IMG/VR virus record: IMGVR_UViG_3300027848_000009
Location: 91,888-155,887 of that record
DNA length: 64,000 nucleotides
Strand: one strand, 5' to 3'
Origin: a virus
Below, one piece after another: positions 1-8,990 of this stretch. Both the position numbers and the translations under genes were made by a program. Below the pieces are notes generated by a model, which was not told where the DNA came from, did not search any database, and worked only from the letters and a program-made list of their open reading frames with translations. Positions within the stretch are counted from its first letter, which is position 1. The number at the start of each line of letters is the position of its first letter.

Positions 1-180
1 TTCGTCATCGCAAATTCAAGTCAAAACCCTGTTGAACTCTGCGGCGGTGGCCATAGCGCCGCACCCGGTGACATTTGGCTGATTTTTAAAGACGACTACG
101 TATCTGGGGTTTCGAGTTCGAACTCGAAGGTGAAGGTTTTAGCAAAATTTGGCGCAAAATCCCAATTGCTCAAGTCCTAG
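1..180 (+). CDS. C-terminal part of an unrecognised protein (5' end outside window)
   Basis: Frame 1 is open from the first base to a TAG at 178-180, giving the last 59 residues of a protein whose start is upstream of the window. The sequence is hydrophilic and contains a small Gly/Ser/Asn-rich patch. It resembles no family I know. It runs in the same direction as the tail genes and ends 17 bp before the next start, so a head or head-tail joining gene is plausible from synteny only. Confidence 0.6.
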   Translation, partial: FVIANSSQNPVELCGGGHSAAPGDIWLIFKDDYVSGVSSSNSKVKVLAKFGAKSQLLKS

Positions 181-185
181 TACGG

Positions 186-197
186 TACAATAAATAG
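186..197 (+). promoter_or_regulatory. Promoter-like -10 motif TACAATAAATAG
   Basis: An AT-rich 12-mer lies directly before the ATG at 198, with no convincing -35 hexamer. The identical 12-mer occurs on the minus strand at 30092-30103, and a one-base variant at 15920-15931. All three are upstream of gene starts. A -10-only phage late promoter would look like this, but that is inference. Confidence 0.35.
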
Positions 198-545
198 ATG
201 GCGAAAAATATTTTCAAACAGGTCTCTAAAGCTGAGTGCCTTGCAGCAGCAGCAGAGGGAAATATTGGTATCTGCAATTTGACGTCACAAAAAGTCGAAA
301 TCGACGATGAAGGCCATTTCGTCGAGGCGCGAGGTCACGCAATCGTTGGCAAAACGAACCCGATGATTGAAGTTCTTTCCGCTAGGGGAACCATCGCAGT
401 CAACGAAAAGAAGGCCGAGGATTCGAAAAAAGTCTTCAAGTCTTCCAAGCGGACTGATACAAAGGAATTGGAAGTAGAAAGTGCGGTTGAAGACGATCCC
501 GCAATTTCCGAGGAAGAAGTATCGTCAAAGATCGATAACGTCTGA
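198..545 (+). CDS. Small hypothetical protein upstream of the tail sheath
   Basis: 115 residues. The N-terminal half looks like a compact beta-rich domain. The last ~45 residues are a charged Lys/Glu/Asp/Ser-rich tail that is probably disordered. I do not recognise the family. It precedes the sheath gene by 85 bp on the same strand, a place where contractile phages often encode head-completion or connector proteins, but no motif confirms such a role. Confidence 0.7.
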   Translation: MAKNIFKQVSKAECLAAAAEGNIGICNLTSQKVEIDDEGHFVEARGHAIVGKTNPMIEVLSARGTIAVNEKKAEDSKKVFKSSKRTDTKELEVESAVEDDPAISEEEVSSKIDNV

Positions 546-630
546 TAATCTATAAGTGACAGTTCAGTTTCAGAGCATAAAGTTCTGAAACTTAAATCAG
601 TCGCCAGCAAACGGAAGAAAAGGAAGCCCT

Positions 631-2106
631 ATGCCGGGAGTCGTAATCAGCACAGCAGTCCGCACGGGTCCCGCCGGGAACACCGTTCGGGAAACATCGC
701 AGGCCTTCTTCGTCGGCTTGTCCGATCGTGGATCCTCGACGCGGGCGGTGAAAGTAACCAGCACCGAGGAATTTCAGAACGTCTATGGCGGATATGTCAG
801 TTATGCATATCTCCATGACACTGTTCAGACTTTCTTCGAAGAGGGCGGAACACAGTGCTACATCGGTCGCGCTGTCGGCCCTGGTGCCACTACCGGCTTC
901 CTGACGCTCGAAGACGACGCGCAGACAGATTCCCTCACCATCACCGCAAATGGTGCTGGTGCATGGAGCGCCAATGTCAGGGTGGCCGTCATCGCTGGCC
1001 TCGCCGCTGGATCCCGTCAGCTTCAGTTGACCTACGCCAACGTCATCATCTTCAACACTGGCGATATTCTCACCGTTGCGGAAATGGCCGGAAAGATCAA
1101 CCGAGACACGACCGCGTCCCACTACATCACAGCAGAAGTCGTCGGTGCAAACCTTCCCGCAATTCTCACGGCCACGGCGATTTCGACCGGCGATGATGAT
1201 CGCGCGAATGTGACACACGCCGAGTACAACAGCGCGCTCACGCTTTTCCTTGACTCATACGGCGCTGGCGTTGTAGCCAACCCTGAGAGCACGGTCGATC
1301 AGGTCAAGGCCGGATTGATTACGCACGCGAATTCATACAACCGAATCTGCTACATCCACCTCCCGGCCGGAACGCCGGTCGCGGACGACGGGGCAGACAA
1401 TGTCGCAGATGTGGCGCGTTCGCTGACGGCTTCGACGGAAAACGCCGAGCATGCTCAGCTGATTTTCCCTTGGGTATACAAGCCGACAGACATCGCTGGC
1501 GTCAACCGTATGATCCCGCCGGTCGGCTATGCCGCCGGTTGTCGGTCACGGGCACACAACCAGATTGGTGCCCAGCAGGCCGGTGCAGGAATCATTTCAA
1601 GCGCCCGCTACATCAACGGACTTGAGTATGACCTCGACAAGGCGAATGGCGATCGACTCGATAGCGCAAACGTTGTCGCTATCCGCCGAATCAACAATGC
1701 GATTCGCATCTACGGGGCTCGCACACTGTCTTCCGACACGTCGAACTTCCGGTACATCACCGGACAAGACTTGGTCAACCATGTGGTCGTTGAGGCCAAC
1801 CGTTCGCTTGAGGATCTCCTGTTCAGTGTGATCGACGGGCGGAACAACATTTTTGCCAGCGTCGAAGCCAAGATGATCGCAATTCTTGAGCCTCTTCGTC
1901 TCGCTGGAGCACTGTATGAGGCGTTCGACCTCTACGGGAAGCGGATCGACTACGGATACACCGTCAAGTGTGACAAATCCCTGAACCCAGTCACCCAGTT
2001 GGCTGATGGTCTCGTTAAAGCTAAGGTCGGAATCCGCGTGTCAAGCGTCGGAGACAAGATCGAGGTCGACATCGTCAAGAGCAACTTGACGGCGTCGGTC
2101 GTCTAA
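631..2106 (+). CDS. Contractile tail sheath protein
   Basis: 491 residues, the usual size for the phage sheath family. The N-terminus (MPGVVISTAVRTGP, then SQAFFVGLSDRGS at about 25-37) matches the typical sheath opening, where the protomer strand is followed by the first domain. A VYGGYVSYAYLHDTVQTFF segment at about residues 50-68 and a C-terminal region ending in DKIEVDIVKSNL also fit the family. The sheath polymerises around the tail tube and contracts to drive it through the envelope. An AAGGAAG ribosome-binding site precedes the ATG. The tube gene follows after 15 bp, the standard order for myoviruses. Confidence 0.9.
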   Translation: MPGVVISTAVRTGPAGNTVRETSQAFFVGLSDRGSSTRAVKVTSTEEFQNVYGGYVSYAYLHDTVQTFFEEGGTQCYIGRAVGPGATTGFLTLEDDAQTDSLTITANGAGAWSANVRVAVIAGLAAGSRQLQLTYANVIIFNTGDILTVAEMAGKINRDTTASHYITAEVVGANLPAILTATAISTGDDDRANVTHAEYNSALTLFLDSYGAGVVANPESTVDQVKAGLITHANSYNRICYIHLPAGTPVADDGADNVADVARSLTASTENAEHAQLIFPWVYKPTDIAGVNRMIPPVGYAAGCRSRAHNQIGAQQAGAGIISSARYINGLEYDLDKANGDRLDSANVVAIRRINNAIRIYGARTLSSDTSNFRYITGQDLVNHVVVEANRSLEDLLFSVIDGRNNIFASVEAKMIAILEPLRLAGALYEAFDLYGKRIDYGYTVKCDKSLNPVTQLADGLVKAKVGIRVSSVGDKIEVDIVKSNLTASVV

Positions 2107-2121
2107 TCGGAGGAATAACAA

Positions 2122-2586
2122 ATGTCTAAGACTTCACAGCGACAGATTCTCGCCGACATCGCGCCGGTGGACAGCAATCATCCCAAGTGGGAGGGCTTCC
2201 GCTTCGCTCAAGTTTCGGGTGGAGAGATCACCGCTTCAGTTGAGAAGATCTATGAGGGGGGTGCGAAGTTCCCATCCGTGCTTTGCGCGCCTTTCGAGAT
2301 TGGTGACATCACGCTGACGGCTCACTTCGACGACGATTACACTGAGAGCGACGGAGCCAGCGGAATTGCCAGAAAGTTGGCTTCGCTCCGCCCTCTCGTT
2401 GGTCAGGCGTACTACAACGTCAACATCAAGACGTACGACTGCGACATCGAGGTGCTTGGCACCGACCGGGTGTACACCAGCGCCCTGCTTGTTGGGCTCA
2501 CCGAGCCAGAAGGTGACTCGTCCTCTGGGGCGCCAGCGACATTCGCGCTGACGTTTGCAATCCAGAGCGTCAACTCCACCACCTGA
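2122..2586 (+). CDS. Tail tube protein
   Basis: 154 residues, the right size and place (directly after the sheath) for the T4 gp19/P2 FII-type inner tube. It begins with a hydrophilic stretch, then FRFAQVSGGEITASVEKIYEGG, a beta-rich core typical of tube proteins. It would stack as hexameric rings inside the sheath and form the DNA channel. A strong GGAGG lies 10 bp before the ATG. A factor-independent terminator follows, so sheath and tube may be transcribed more strongly than downstream genes. Confidence 0.85.
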   Translation: MSKTSQRQILADIAPVDSNHPKWEGFRFAQVSGGEITASVEKIYEGGAKFPSVLCAPFEIGDITLTAHFDDDYTESDGASGIARKLASLRPLVGQAYYNVNIKTYDCDIEVLGTDRVYTSALLVGLTEPEGDSSSGAPATFALTFAIQSVNSTT

Positions 2587-2618
2587 TTTATCCGCGTCTG
2601 GCTTCGGCCTAGCACTTT

Positions 2619-2660
2619 AGAGACCCTTTTCCTTCGCTGGAGAGGGGTCTCTTTATTTTA
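2619..2660 (+). terminator. Rho-independent terminator after the tail tube gene
   Basis: AGAGACCC (2619-2626) pairs with GGGTCTCT (2645-2652). The 18-base loop can add a short TCC/GGA inner stem, and a T-rich tail (TTATTTTA) follows. It lies 33 bp after the tube stop codon. Confidence 0.8.
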
Positions 2661-2705
2661 TGAGGAGTTCCGTTCGGGGTAACTCCGATGTGCTAATTTT
2701 TCAGC

Positions 2706-3224
2706 ATGACCGAAAGCCTTTACATCGAAGAAAATGAGCCCTCCGCTGAGCCCGCAAAGGCCTCAAAAGCGAAGGCTTCCATCGTTTCCCCTCTCTCCCG
2801 TTTGAAGGAAACCATTTCAAAGAAGGTGGAGCGATCAGTGATCCACCTTGAGGTGCCGGACCGCAAGGGGGTTTACCTCATTATCAGCCCCAACGTAGCG
2901 CAGAATCAGATGAAGAGCTGGCGGCGCAACGCTGGCGAAGATTCCAAAAAGGGCATGGATCCAACGAAGTTTGCCGCTTACGTCGTTGGCCATACGACCA
3001 CCGGAATCATTATGGATGGCGAGGAAGTGTTTGATGCGGACGGCAATTCTCTGAACTTTGCATCCAAAGACGTTTTGGAGTCGACGGACACAACGAGGCC
3101 TGTACCTGACGCCGTTTTGGCATTTTTCAATCTTGACCCACACGTCGAGCAGGGTGCTCTAGCGATTCTGGAGGCAGCTGGCTACGGTGACACCGTTGAA
3201 GCGGTGGACCCTACGAAGGACTGA
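2706..3224 (+). CDS. Tail assembly chaperone, short form
   Basis: 172 residues between tube and tape measure genes, the place of the gpG-type tail assembly chaperone. The N-terminal ~40 residues are low-complexity (Ser/Ala/Lys/Glu). A folded domain follows, ending near AILEAAGYGD. Such proteins bind the tape measure and recruit tube subunits during assembly; they are absent from the virion. The -1 reading frame continues past this stop as a coherent chaperone-like extension, so the gene probably makes two products by programmed frameshifting. Confidence 0.75.
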   Translation: MTESLYIEENEPSAEPAKASKAKASIVSPLSRLKETISKKVERSVIHLEVPDRKGVYLIISPNVAQNQMKSWRRNAGEDSKKGMDPTKFAAYVVGHTTTGIIMDGEEVFDADGNSLNFASKDVLESTDTTRPVPDAVLAFFNLDPHVEQGALAILEAAGYGDTVEAVDPTKD

Positions 3225-3409
3225 TTGACGATTTAGCCGATGATGGCTACGTAATCAGTGCTGCGCGACTAGCGGAATTGTGGGGAACTAGCCCTATCGA
3301 CTTGTTATCTGTAGATGATGACGAATGGTTGGTACTTATGGCATGTGCTAAAGTGGTAGAGCGCGATCGTGAAGAATCGGAGCGTAAGCGCAAGCATAAT
3401 AATCGCTAA
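3200..3409 (+). CDS. Frameshift-dependent extension of the tail assembly chaperone
   Basis: The -1 frame relative to the upstream gene is open from 3200 (after a TGA at 3197-3199) to a TAA at 3407-3409. It encodes about 65 residues with an ARLAELWGTSPIDLLSVDD segment and a very charged, basic tail. It has no good start codon or ribosome-binding site of its own before an internal ATG. It is therefore best read as the gpGT-type extension reached by a ribosomal shift within about 3200-3224. I see no perfect X-XXY-YYZ heptamer there, so the exact slip site is unresolved. Confidence 0.65.
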   Translation, partial: SGGPYEGLIDDLADDGYVISAARLAELWGTSPIDLLSVDDDEWLVLMACAKVVERDREESERKRKHNNR

Positions 3410-3426
3410 CCTGAGGGTTGAGACCT

Positions 3427-6400
3427 ATGGCTGATGCAAGTCTAGTAATCAAGATTAGTGCGACTGGTGAACGCAACCTCAAGTCGATCCGTAGAGACCT
3501 TGACAGGATTAGCGCCTCCGCTGTAACTACTTCTGCAGCCCTGCAGGCTTTCGCCCGGAGTTACAACGACGCTTGGGACAAACACCTCAAGAACGTCGAA
3601 AAGAACTTCACACGGCACTTCGACGACCTCGATCGGATGGTCTCAATGGCCGGTGGCACGCTGCTGAAAGGGCTCGGCTTGGCGCTCAAGGCAACCGCTG
3701 CCGAGTTTGTCCTAATGGGCGCATCAATGCTTGGTGTTCACGCACTGTTTGCTACCGGCAACTGGTTGATGAAGGGTTACCGGGGGGCAATGGCCCTGTT
3801 GGCTGGAGCGGCAGCGTCGACTGCCGTGGCTCTTGCTTCTGTGGCGGCCGCAATCCGCGAACAGAGCGCCGCAATGTACGCTTACAAGGCGACCGGATAC
3901 AAGCAGTTTGGAGACAACCTGAATCGCGTCCGTGTAGTTATGCGCGGTCTAGAAACAGATACCCGTTTCGCTTCCGTTGGGGTGGAGAACTTAAACGCAG
4001 CGTACGCAGCAGTCTCCCAGAGGTCGACGTTCACGGCAGGTTCTCAGGGCCTACTGAGTGGTCTTATGGACTTTGCTTCAGCAGGTCAGCCATTAGAGCA
4101 AGGGGTCAAGGCCGCTGGCCAATTGATCGGCATTCTCCAAGATCCAAAAGCATCGTTTAGCGAGATAACCAAATCCGCTGAAGCGCTTGGTCCAGCCATG
4201 CAGAAGGCGATGAAGGAAGCTGAGAAGCAAGGCATCAACACCGCAACTGAACTGAAGAAAGCAATCAACGACGGCACGCTCGTTTCGATGGGTGGCGTTG
4301 AAGGCCAGTTCGATGCAGTAAACGGAACTCTCGTGAGCATCATGAAGGGCGGCTTCAACCAAATTCGCTCAATGTTTGCTGATATGGGTCAACCTTTCCT
4401 CAAGCCGTTGAAGGAGGCTGCTGACGAGATCCTTGTCATCTTCAAGCGCACGTTCATGCGGCTACGGGGTGACCTTGGCAAGTTCGGCACGGGATCGTTT
4501 ATCACCTCGCTTGTGAGTATGTCCGAGAAACTCGAAAATGTGTTCGTGAAGTTGATCCGTGATTACTTGCCTCAGGTTATCGGAATGTTCGGCAGGTGGT
4601 CCGATAAGTGGGATTCTTTCACAAATGGATGGAACAGGCTTCTCGACGGGATGCGGCCACTTATAGATGGGGCGAAAGTTCTTGAAGGTGTTCTAAAGAA
4701 CATCTTCGGTCCTGTCTGGACCCAAATTAAAGAAAAGTTTGGCTCTTTCAACGACCAGCTTAAGGAGAACGAACCTCAACTTTTATCATTCGGTACTGCT
4801 CTGGGTGACATGCTTGTCTCCTTTAGCAAAGTGACCGACAAGATGCGCGAGCTTTTCTTCACGGCGCTTCCATTCATCACCAAAATGCTTGAAGGCGTCA
4901 AGCAGATCACGGATCTCCTCGGCACGATGCTCGGTTCTATGGGGAAAATTTTTGGTGGTAAGGGTGACGGTTTTGGTGCTTTTGGAATGTTGATGGGCCT
5001 CGGCCTTATCGGCCGTTCAATGAAAAACACTAAAGGCGGATTTGTTCAGAAATCGATGGTTTCGAGCATGAACGTTCAAGCAAATCAAGTTACCGTCACG
5101 GGCGCAACTGCAGGTGGGCAAATGTATCCGGGTGCAGCAACATCTCAGCAAGCGTTTAATACACCCTATGGTCCGGGTCGCACTGTTGGCGGGCTGGGTG
5201 GTGGTGCTGGATCTGGATTTTTGTCCGCAAGAAATGGTCCGACATCTAATTATTACCCACCCGGATCTTTAGGTGGACCTATTAGTCACCGCGCTGGAGT
5301 GGCTCAGGGTATGTCCTCGGGGCAAGTTGCTGCCTATAACAAAGGTACCCGTGCGGCAGCGGCGGCACAGGCTCCGATGACCTCTTCCGGCATGACGGGT
5401 TTGCCAAGCCGATTGCAACAGTTCAGTGGCTCTAGAGGCCCCCGGGCCATGCGCAACAACTCTAAAATGTACGGCAATTTTAGTAAATACAATAACTCTG
5501 CAAGTGGAAAAATGGGAACGATGGTTGGTCTCGGCCTGCTCAGTTCCGTAATGCCGGAAGAGACACAAGGCGCAATGTCCTTAGGGGCCAGTCTTGCAGT
5601 GATCAATCCTGCCCTCGGTCTTGGCGTTGCAGGCATCGGTACCGCCATGACTTCAAAGAATGCAGCTGTCGGCGTCGGCGGCGGTGTTGTTGGTGGAGCA
5701 GCATTGGGGATGATGGTCGCTGGCCCTGTGGGTGCTGCTGTTGGTGGAATTCTTGGTGGAGTACTCGGCGGGATTAAGGCCAACAGCAACAAGCACAATG
5801 CTATGAGGGAAGAGGCTCGCGAACAGGGTCGTAGCGCAAGTAAGCAAATTCTTGAAGGGCTGATGACGGGTATAAGCGATGCGTCTAAAAACGACGACAT
5901 CAAAGCGTTCACATCGGAAAATTTGGGCGAGACGCTCGGTTTGAATCTGCTGGATGATGCGGTGAAGGATTCGTTCGACTTCCAGAAGCAGAATGGTTTG
6001 AGATCGCATGAGCAGCGTCAGGCTCTTGTTGAAAAACTTTACGCGCAACGCGACGTTCTCGGATTCGAGATGTCTGAAGAAGAAAAGAAAAAAGCACTTG
6101 AGAAGCCAAACGAATTTTTGGAAACGATCAATAAAGAGTTGGCTCCGACGTTTGAAGCGGCAACTGAAATCACCAACAAATTCGAGTCACGAATGGACTT
6201 GTTCACGTCTTCTCTTCGCATGACAGAAGAGGAAGTGATGAGGCTTGCTCAGACCACTGGCGTGAACCTTTACGATGCCGCACAAAATACCGGAGACATG
6301 ATAAAGCAACTTGCTGACGGGCTGATTACTTCAAAAGAAAAGATGGATCAAGCGATGGCAGATATCGGCGCCAGAGGGATGTCGAAGCTATCTGTAGAGA

Positions 6401-7542
6401 AGAGGCGCCTTGAAGCCCCACATGTCATGGACGAAGCAGCCCAAAACATCTTGGATATGTCACGATCTGGAAACTTCGATACCGCTAATGCGGTTGGGCT
6501 GACGGAGGACATCTATGGAGGCCTAATTGACTTTTACGAAGGTGACACTACGAAGGCGATGCTCACTTTTCTGGATCAGTTTGCGGATGGTAAAGCGTTC
6601 GAAGAGGGGAACACGCTGTCAGCCATGAAACCTGCAGACATAGCAACTTTTCTGGCGGCTATTCAACCTGCATTGGACGAGATGCAAAGCGGTAGGGATA
6701 AAATAGGTTTCGATCTGTTCTCTGGCATTTTTGCTGACTCTGGACTTTCTGTCGTACTCAAAGACCCTGAATACTTTTCTAAACTGACTGACAAGCAACT
6801 TATCGCATTTGGCGATAAATTTACAGCTGAAAACATTAAGGACAAGTCAGGCATCGAACTGAAAGATATGTTGGCAGAATTGTTCCCAGATATGCAAGCG
6901 AAGTTTGAAGTGGTGGAGGACATCATTGCGGGGGCGGCGCTAGATCTAGAAACAAAGTCCGCTGAGTTCGTGGCAGCATTGACCGGCATGATTACCGCAC
7001 TGAGCAATGGTTTGAGCAATCTCAATATCCCGGATCCGCCAGCACCGGTTCCCGACACCGGCGTCGATCCCGATACGTCGACTCCTCGTGGGGACACGCT
7101 TTCATCGAGATACTCGCGAACAATGTCAGCGCACAGTCAACTAGATTCGATGGCGTCGGGTAAACGATTTGTTACTTCCGGCTGGCGTAACTTCGATCTT
7201 GGCAGCCCAAGTTCAGACCACGTCAATGGCCGCGCATATGATTTGACCGGACAGAATCTTGGTGCGTACAAGTCCCTCGTTGACGCCAGCGGAGGGTTTG
7301 GGGAGTTCCATGGTTCCGCTGGAAGCCGCCATCTTCACGTTGTTCCTAATACGTCTGGTGGGGCGCCGATGGGCGATTCATCGTCACCTGCGACACTCGG
7401 TGGTGGCGGCGGCGGCGGGATGACCAACAATAATAACTACACGATAAATATTAACGGATCTGATCAGTCGCCGGAACAAATTGCTGAGGCTGTAATGCAA
7501 CGGATAAAGAGCGACGAGATGTCAATGAGTGAGCGTCGCTGA
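3427..7542 (+). CDS. Tail tape measure protein with C-terminal M15-type peptidase motif
   Basis: 1371 residues from the ATG at 3427 (an in-frame TTG lies three codons upstream; GAGGG fits the ATG). It is the longest gene here and follows the chaperone. It has long helical stretches, a hydrophobic segment at about residues 75-145, Gly/Ala-rich membrane-like runs at about 700-790, and flexible Gly/Ser/Asn linkers. By family rule its length sets tail length. Near the C-terminus is SDHVNGRAYD followed by RHLHV: His1265-x6-Asp1272 and His1302-x-His1304, the zinc-site pattern of M15 D-Ala-D-Ala peptidases. This suggests a peptidoglycan-cutting module delivered with the tail tip. A Gly-rich linker and a short end domain follow. 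Confidence 0.88.
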   Translation: MADASLVIKISATGERNLKSIRRDLDRISASAVTTSAALQAFARSYNDAWDKHLKNVEKNFTRHFDDLDRMVSMAGGTLLKGLGLALKATAAEFVLMGASMLGVHALFATGNWLMKGYRGAMALLAGAAASTAVALASVAAAIREQSAAMYAYKATGYKQFGDNLNRVRVVMRGLETDTRFASVGVENLNAAYAAVSQRSTFTAGSQGLLSGLMDFASAGQPLEQGVKAAGQLIGILQDPKASFSEITKSAEALGPAMQKAMKEAEKQGINTATELKKAINDGTLVSMGGVEGQFDAVNGTLVSIMKGGFNQIRSMFADMGQPFLKPLKEAADEILVIFKRTFMRLRGDLGKFGTGSFITSLVSMSEKLENVFVKLIRDYLPQVIGMFGRWSDKWDSFTNGWNRLLDGMRPLIDGAKVLEGVLKNIFGPVWTQIKEKFGSFNDQLKENEPQLLSFGTALGDMLVSFSKVTDKMRELFFTALPFITKMLEGVKQITDLLGTMLGSMGKIFGGKGDGFGAFGMLMGLGLIGRSMKNTKGGFVQKSMVSSMNVQANQVTVTGATAGGQMYPGAATSQQAFNTPYGPGRTVGGLGGGAGSGFLSARNGPTSNYYPPGSLGGPISHRAGVAQGMSSGQVAAYNKGTRAAAAAQAPMTSSGMTGLPSRLQQFSGSRGPRAMRNNSKMYGNFSKYNNSASGKMGTMVGLGLLSSVMPEETQGAMSLGASLAVINPALGLGVAGIGTAMTSKNAAVGVGGGVVGGAALGMMVAGPVGAAVGGILGGVLGGIKANSNKHNAMREEAREQGRSASKQILEGLMTGISDASKNDDIKAFTSENLGETLGLNLLDDAVKDSFDFQKQNGLRSHEQRQALVEKLYAQRDVLGFEMSEEEKKKALEKPNEFLETINKELAPTFEAATEITNKFESRMDLFTSSLRMTEEEVMRLAQTTGVNLYDAAQNTGDMIKQLADGLITSKEKMDQAMADIGARGMSKLSVEKRRLEAPHVMDEAAQNILDMSRSGNFDTANAVGLTEDIYGGLIDFYEGDTTKAMLTFLDQFADGKAFEEGNTLSAMKPADIATFLAAIQPALDEMQSGRDKIGFDLFSGIFADSGLSVVLKDPEYFSKLTDKQLIAFGDKFTAENIKDKSGIELKDMLAELFPDMQAKFEVVEDIIAGAALDLETKSAEFVAALTGMITALSNGLSNLNIPDPPAPVPDTGVDPDTSTPRGDTLSSRYSRTMSAHSQLDSMASGKRFVTSGWRNFDLGSPSSDHVNGRAYDLTGQNLGAYKSLVDASGGFGEFHGSAGSRHLHVVPNTSGGAPMGDSSSPATLGGGGGGGMTNNNNYTININGSDQSPEQIAEAVMQRIKSDEMSMSERR

Positions 7543-8990
7543 TGGCTGTTGGCGACTGGCCAAGTTTCAGCGGGGGCGCAGATATTTCTTTTGTCGACCG
7601 CACGCCGCCCGGAACAATCGTCACAGCAGCGGGCGGCCCTGGGAGACGCTCTGGTGTCAAGTATATGGCGACCACCCGATTTGGACTCATCAAGATAAAC
7701 GCCTTCAAGTATCAGATTGTTACAGCTTACGTCAGAGAGTCGCAGTCATTTAACGGAGCAAAAGAAAAACTTTATGACTGGCTCCCCCTTCGGGGAGGTT
7801 GTTACTTGACTGTTGCCCGACCTATCACTGGGATACATTATTATGGAACAAACTTTGGTACTGCTTCTCGTGATCGGAATTCTTATCATTTTTTAGATGG
7901 GTCAAAAAGTAGTGGCGGAGTAAGTTGCGTGAAAGAATCAGACGGGTCGTACTTATACGCCGTTAAAGCTCCGCAAGCAAAATGGATTTCGGGCACTTAT
8001 TACTACCGTCAGAATGTAGGTGTGTACATGCCCCTTTTTTCTTTTGCTACCAAAGAAGGCTCGGAGGCAAGCGGTTGGGCGTTTACGAACAGGCCGCAGG
8101 GGGGCACCCCCAACGCAGTTGCTCCGTTGGGTCCCAATGTCGGCCCCTTGCTGCCGTTTATGCCAGCCCCACAAACAAAACTACCGTCAAGTGGCGGAGG
8201 CGGAGGCGGAGGCGGTGGAGGAGGCGGTGGAGGAGGCGGTGGCGGACAGCCATCTGCAAACGTCGCCCCAACCCCAGCAGAAACCAAAGTTGTTGTTCGC
8301 GTCCCATACGGATACACCAAACCACCAACCAAAGGAATCGAGAACCGTCCTCGAATCGTCCAAAACTACGTCGAATACATCAAAGACTCTTCCACCAAAC
8401 TCGGATACAAACAGATCACCGGTCAAGAAACGTTCCACTTCCCGTACGTCCCCAACAACATCTCATATTCCGGTCTAGGTTCAGAGTGGACCAATATTGA
8501 TAGGCAAGGAAATTATCCCCTTGTCGAATGGTCGAAGTGGCAATTGATGAGGGTCGAGATGGAATTCTTGTTGGCCGAAGACCGTGCTGTCGGTGGGGGA
8601 ATTTTAGTTCCTGACGGCATTTTTGTTAGCGTTAAGAACCGGATCAATACCCTGCGGAAGATGGCTCAAAGGCAGGCACCAGTTTCTGTTTTCAATCTCG
8701 ATGATCTTTTCCGGATTCAGGTGCGACGTGCGGCAGCAACCAGAAAGCCGATGCAGTTTGTGATTGCGGACATTAACGTCTCTTCAAGTAGAAGGTCGAT
8801 GGACTCGAACGAGAAGGAGATTACAGCAGCGACAGTCAAACTGACGTTGCAGGAAATCTTGATCGAGAATGTCACTATCGTAAAAATGTCACCTCCGCAG
8901 TTTTCGGAACCAATTTTGGCGAATCGGAGAGGGTCGGATACGACTTCTAGCGATGGTTTCAATGATCCCCTGTTCCATTGGGGCTTCTGA
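7542..8990 (+). CDS. Baseplate/tail-tube-initiator-like protein with polyglycine linker
   Basis: 482 residues; the ATG overlaps the tape measure stop by one base (TGATG). The N-terminal half (1-210) has no recognised family. Residues about 218-236 are an unbroken glycine run. The C-terminal half starts near FHFPYVPNNISYSG and continues with a W..I.RQG..PLVEW pattern, which resembles contractile-system tube-initiator or gp53/gpU-like proteins placed between tape measure and hub. The assignment rests on this pattern and on position. The glycine run is encoded by mixed GGC/GGA/GGT codons. Confidence 0.55.
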   Translation: MAVGDWPSFSGGADISFVDRTPPGTIVTAAGGPGRRSGVKYMATTRFGLIKINAFKYQIVTAYVRESQSFNGAKEKLYDWLPLRGGCYLTVARPITGIHYYGTNFGTASRDRNSYHFLDGSKSSGGVSCVKESDGSYLYAVKAPQAKWISGTYYYRQNVGVYMPLFSFATKEGSEASGWAFTNRPQGGTPNAVAPLGPNVGPLLPFMPAPQTKLPSSGGGGGGGGGGGGGGGGGGQPSANVAPTPAETKVVVRVPYGYTKPPTKGIENRPRIVQNYVEYIKDSSTKLGYKQITGQETFHFPYVPNNISYSGLGSEWTNIDRQGNYPLVEWSKWQLMRVEMEFLLAEDRAVGGGILVPDGIFVSVKNRINTLRKMAQRQAPVSVFNLDDLFRIQVRRAAATRKPMQFVIADINVSSSRRSMDSNEKEITAATVKLTLQEILIENVTIVKMSPPQFSEPILANRRGSDTTSSDGFNDPLFHWGF

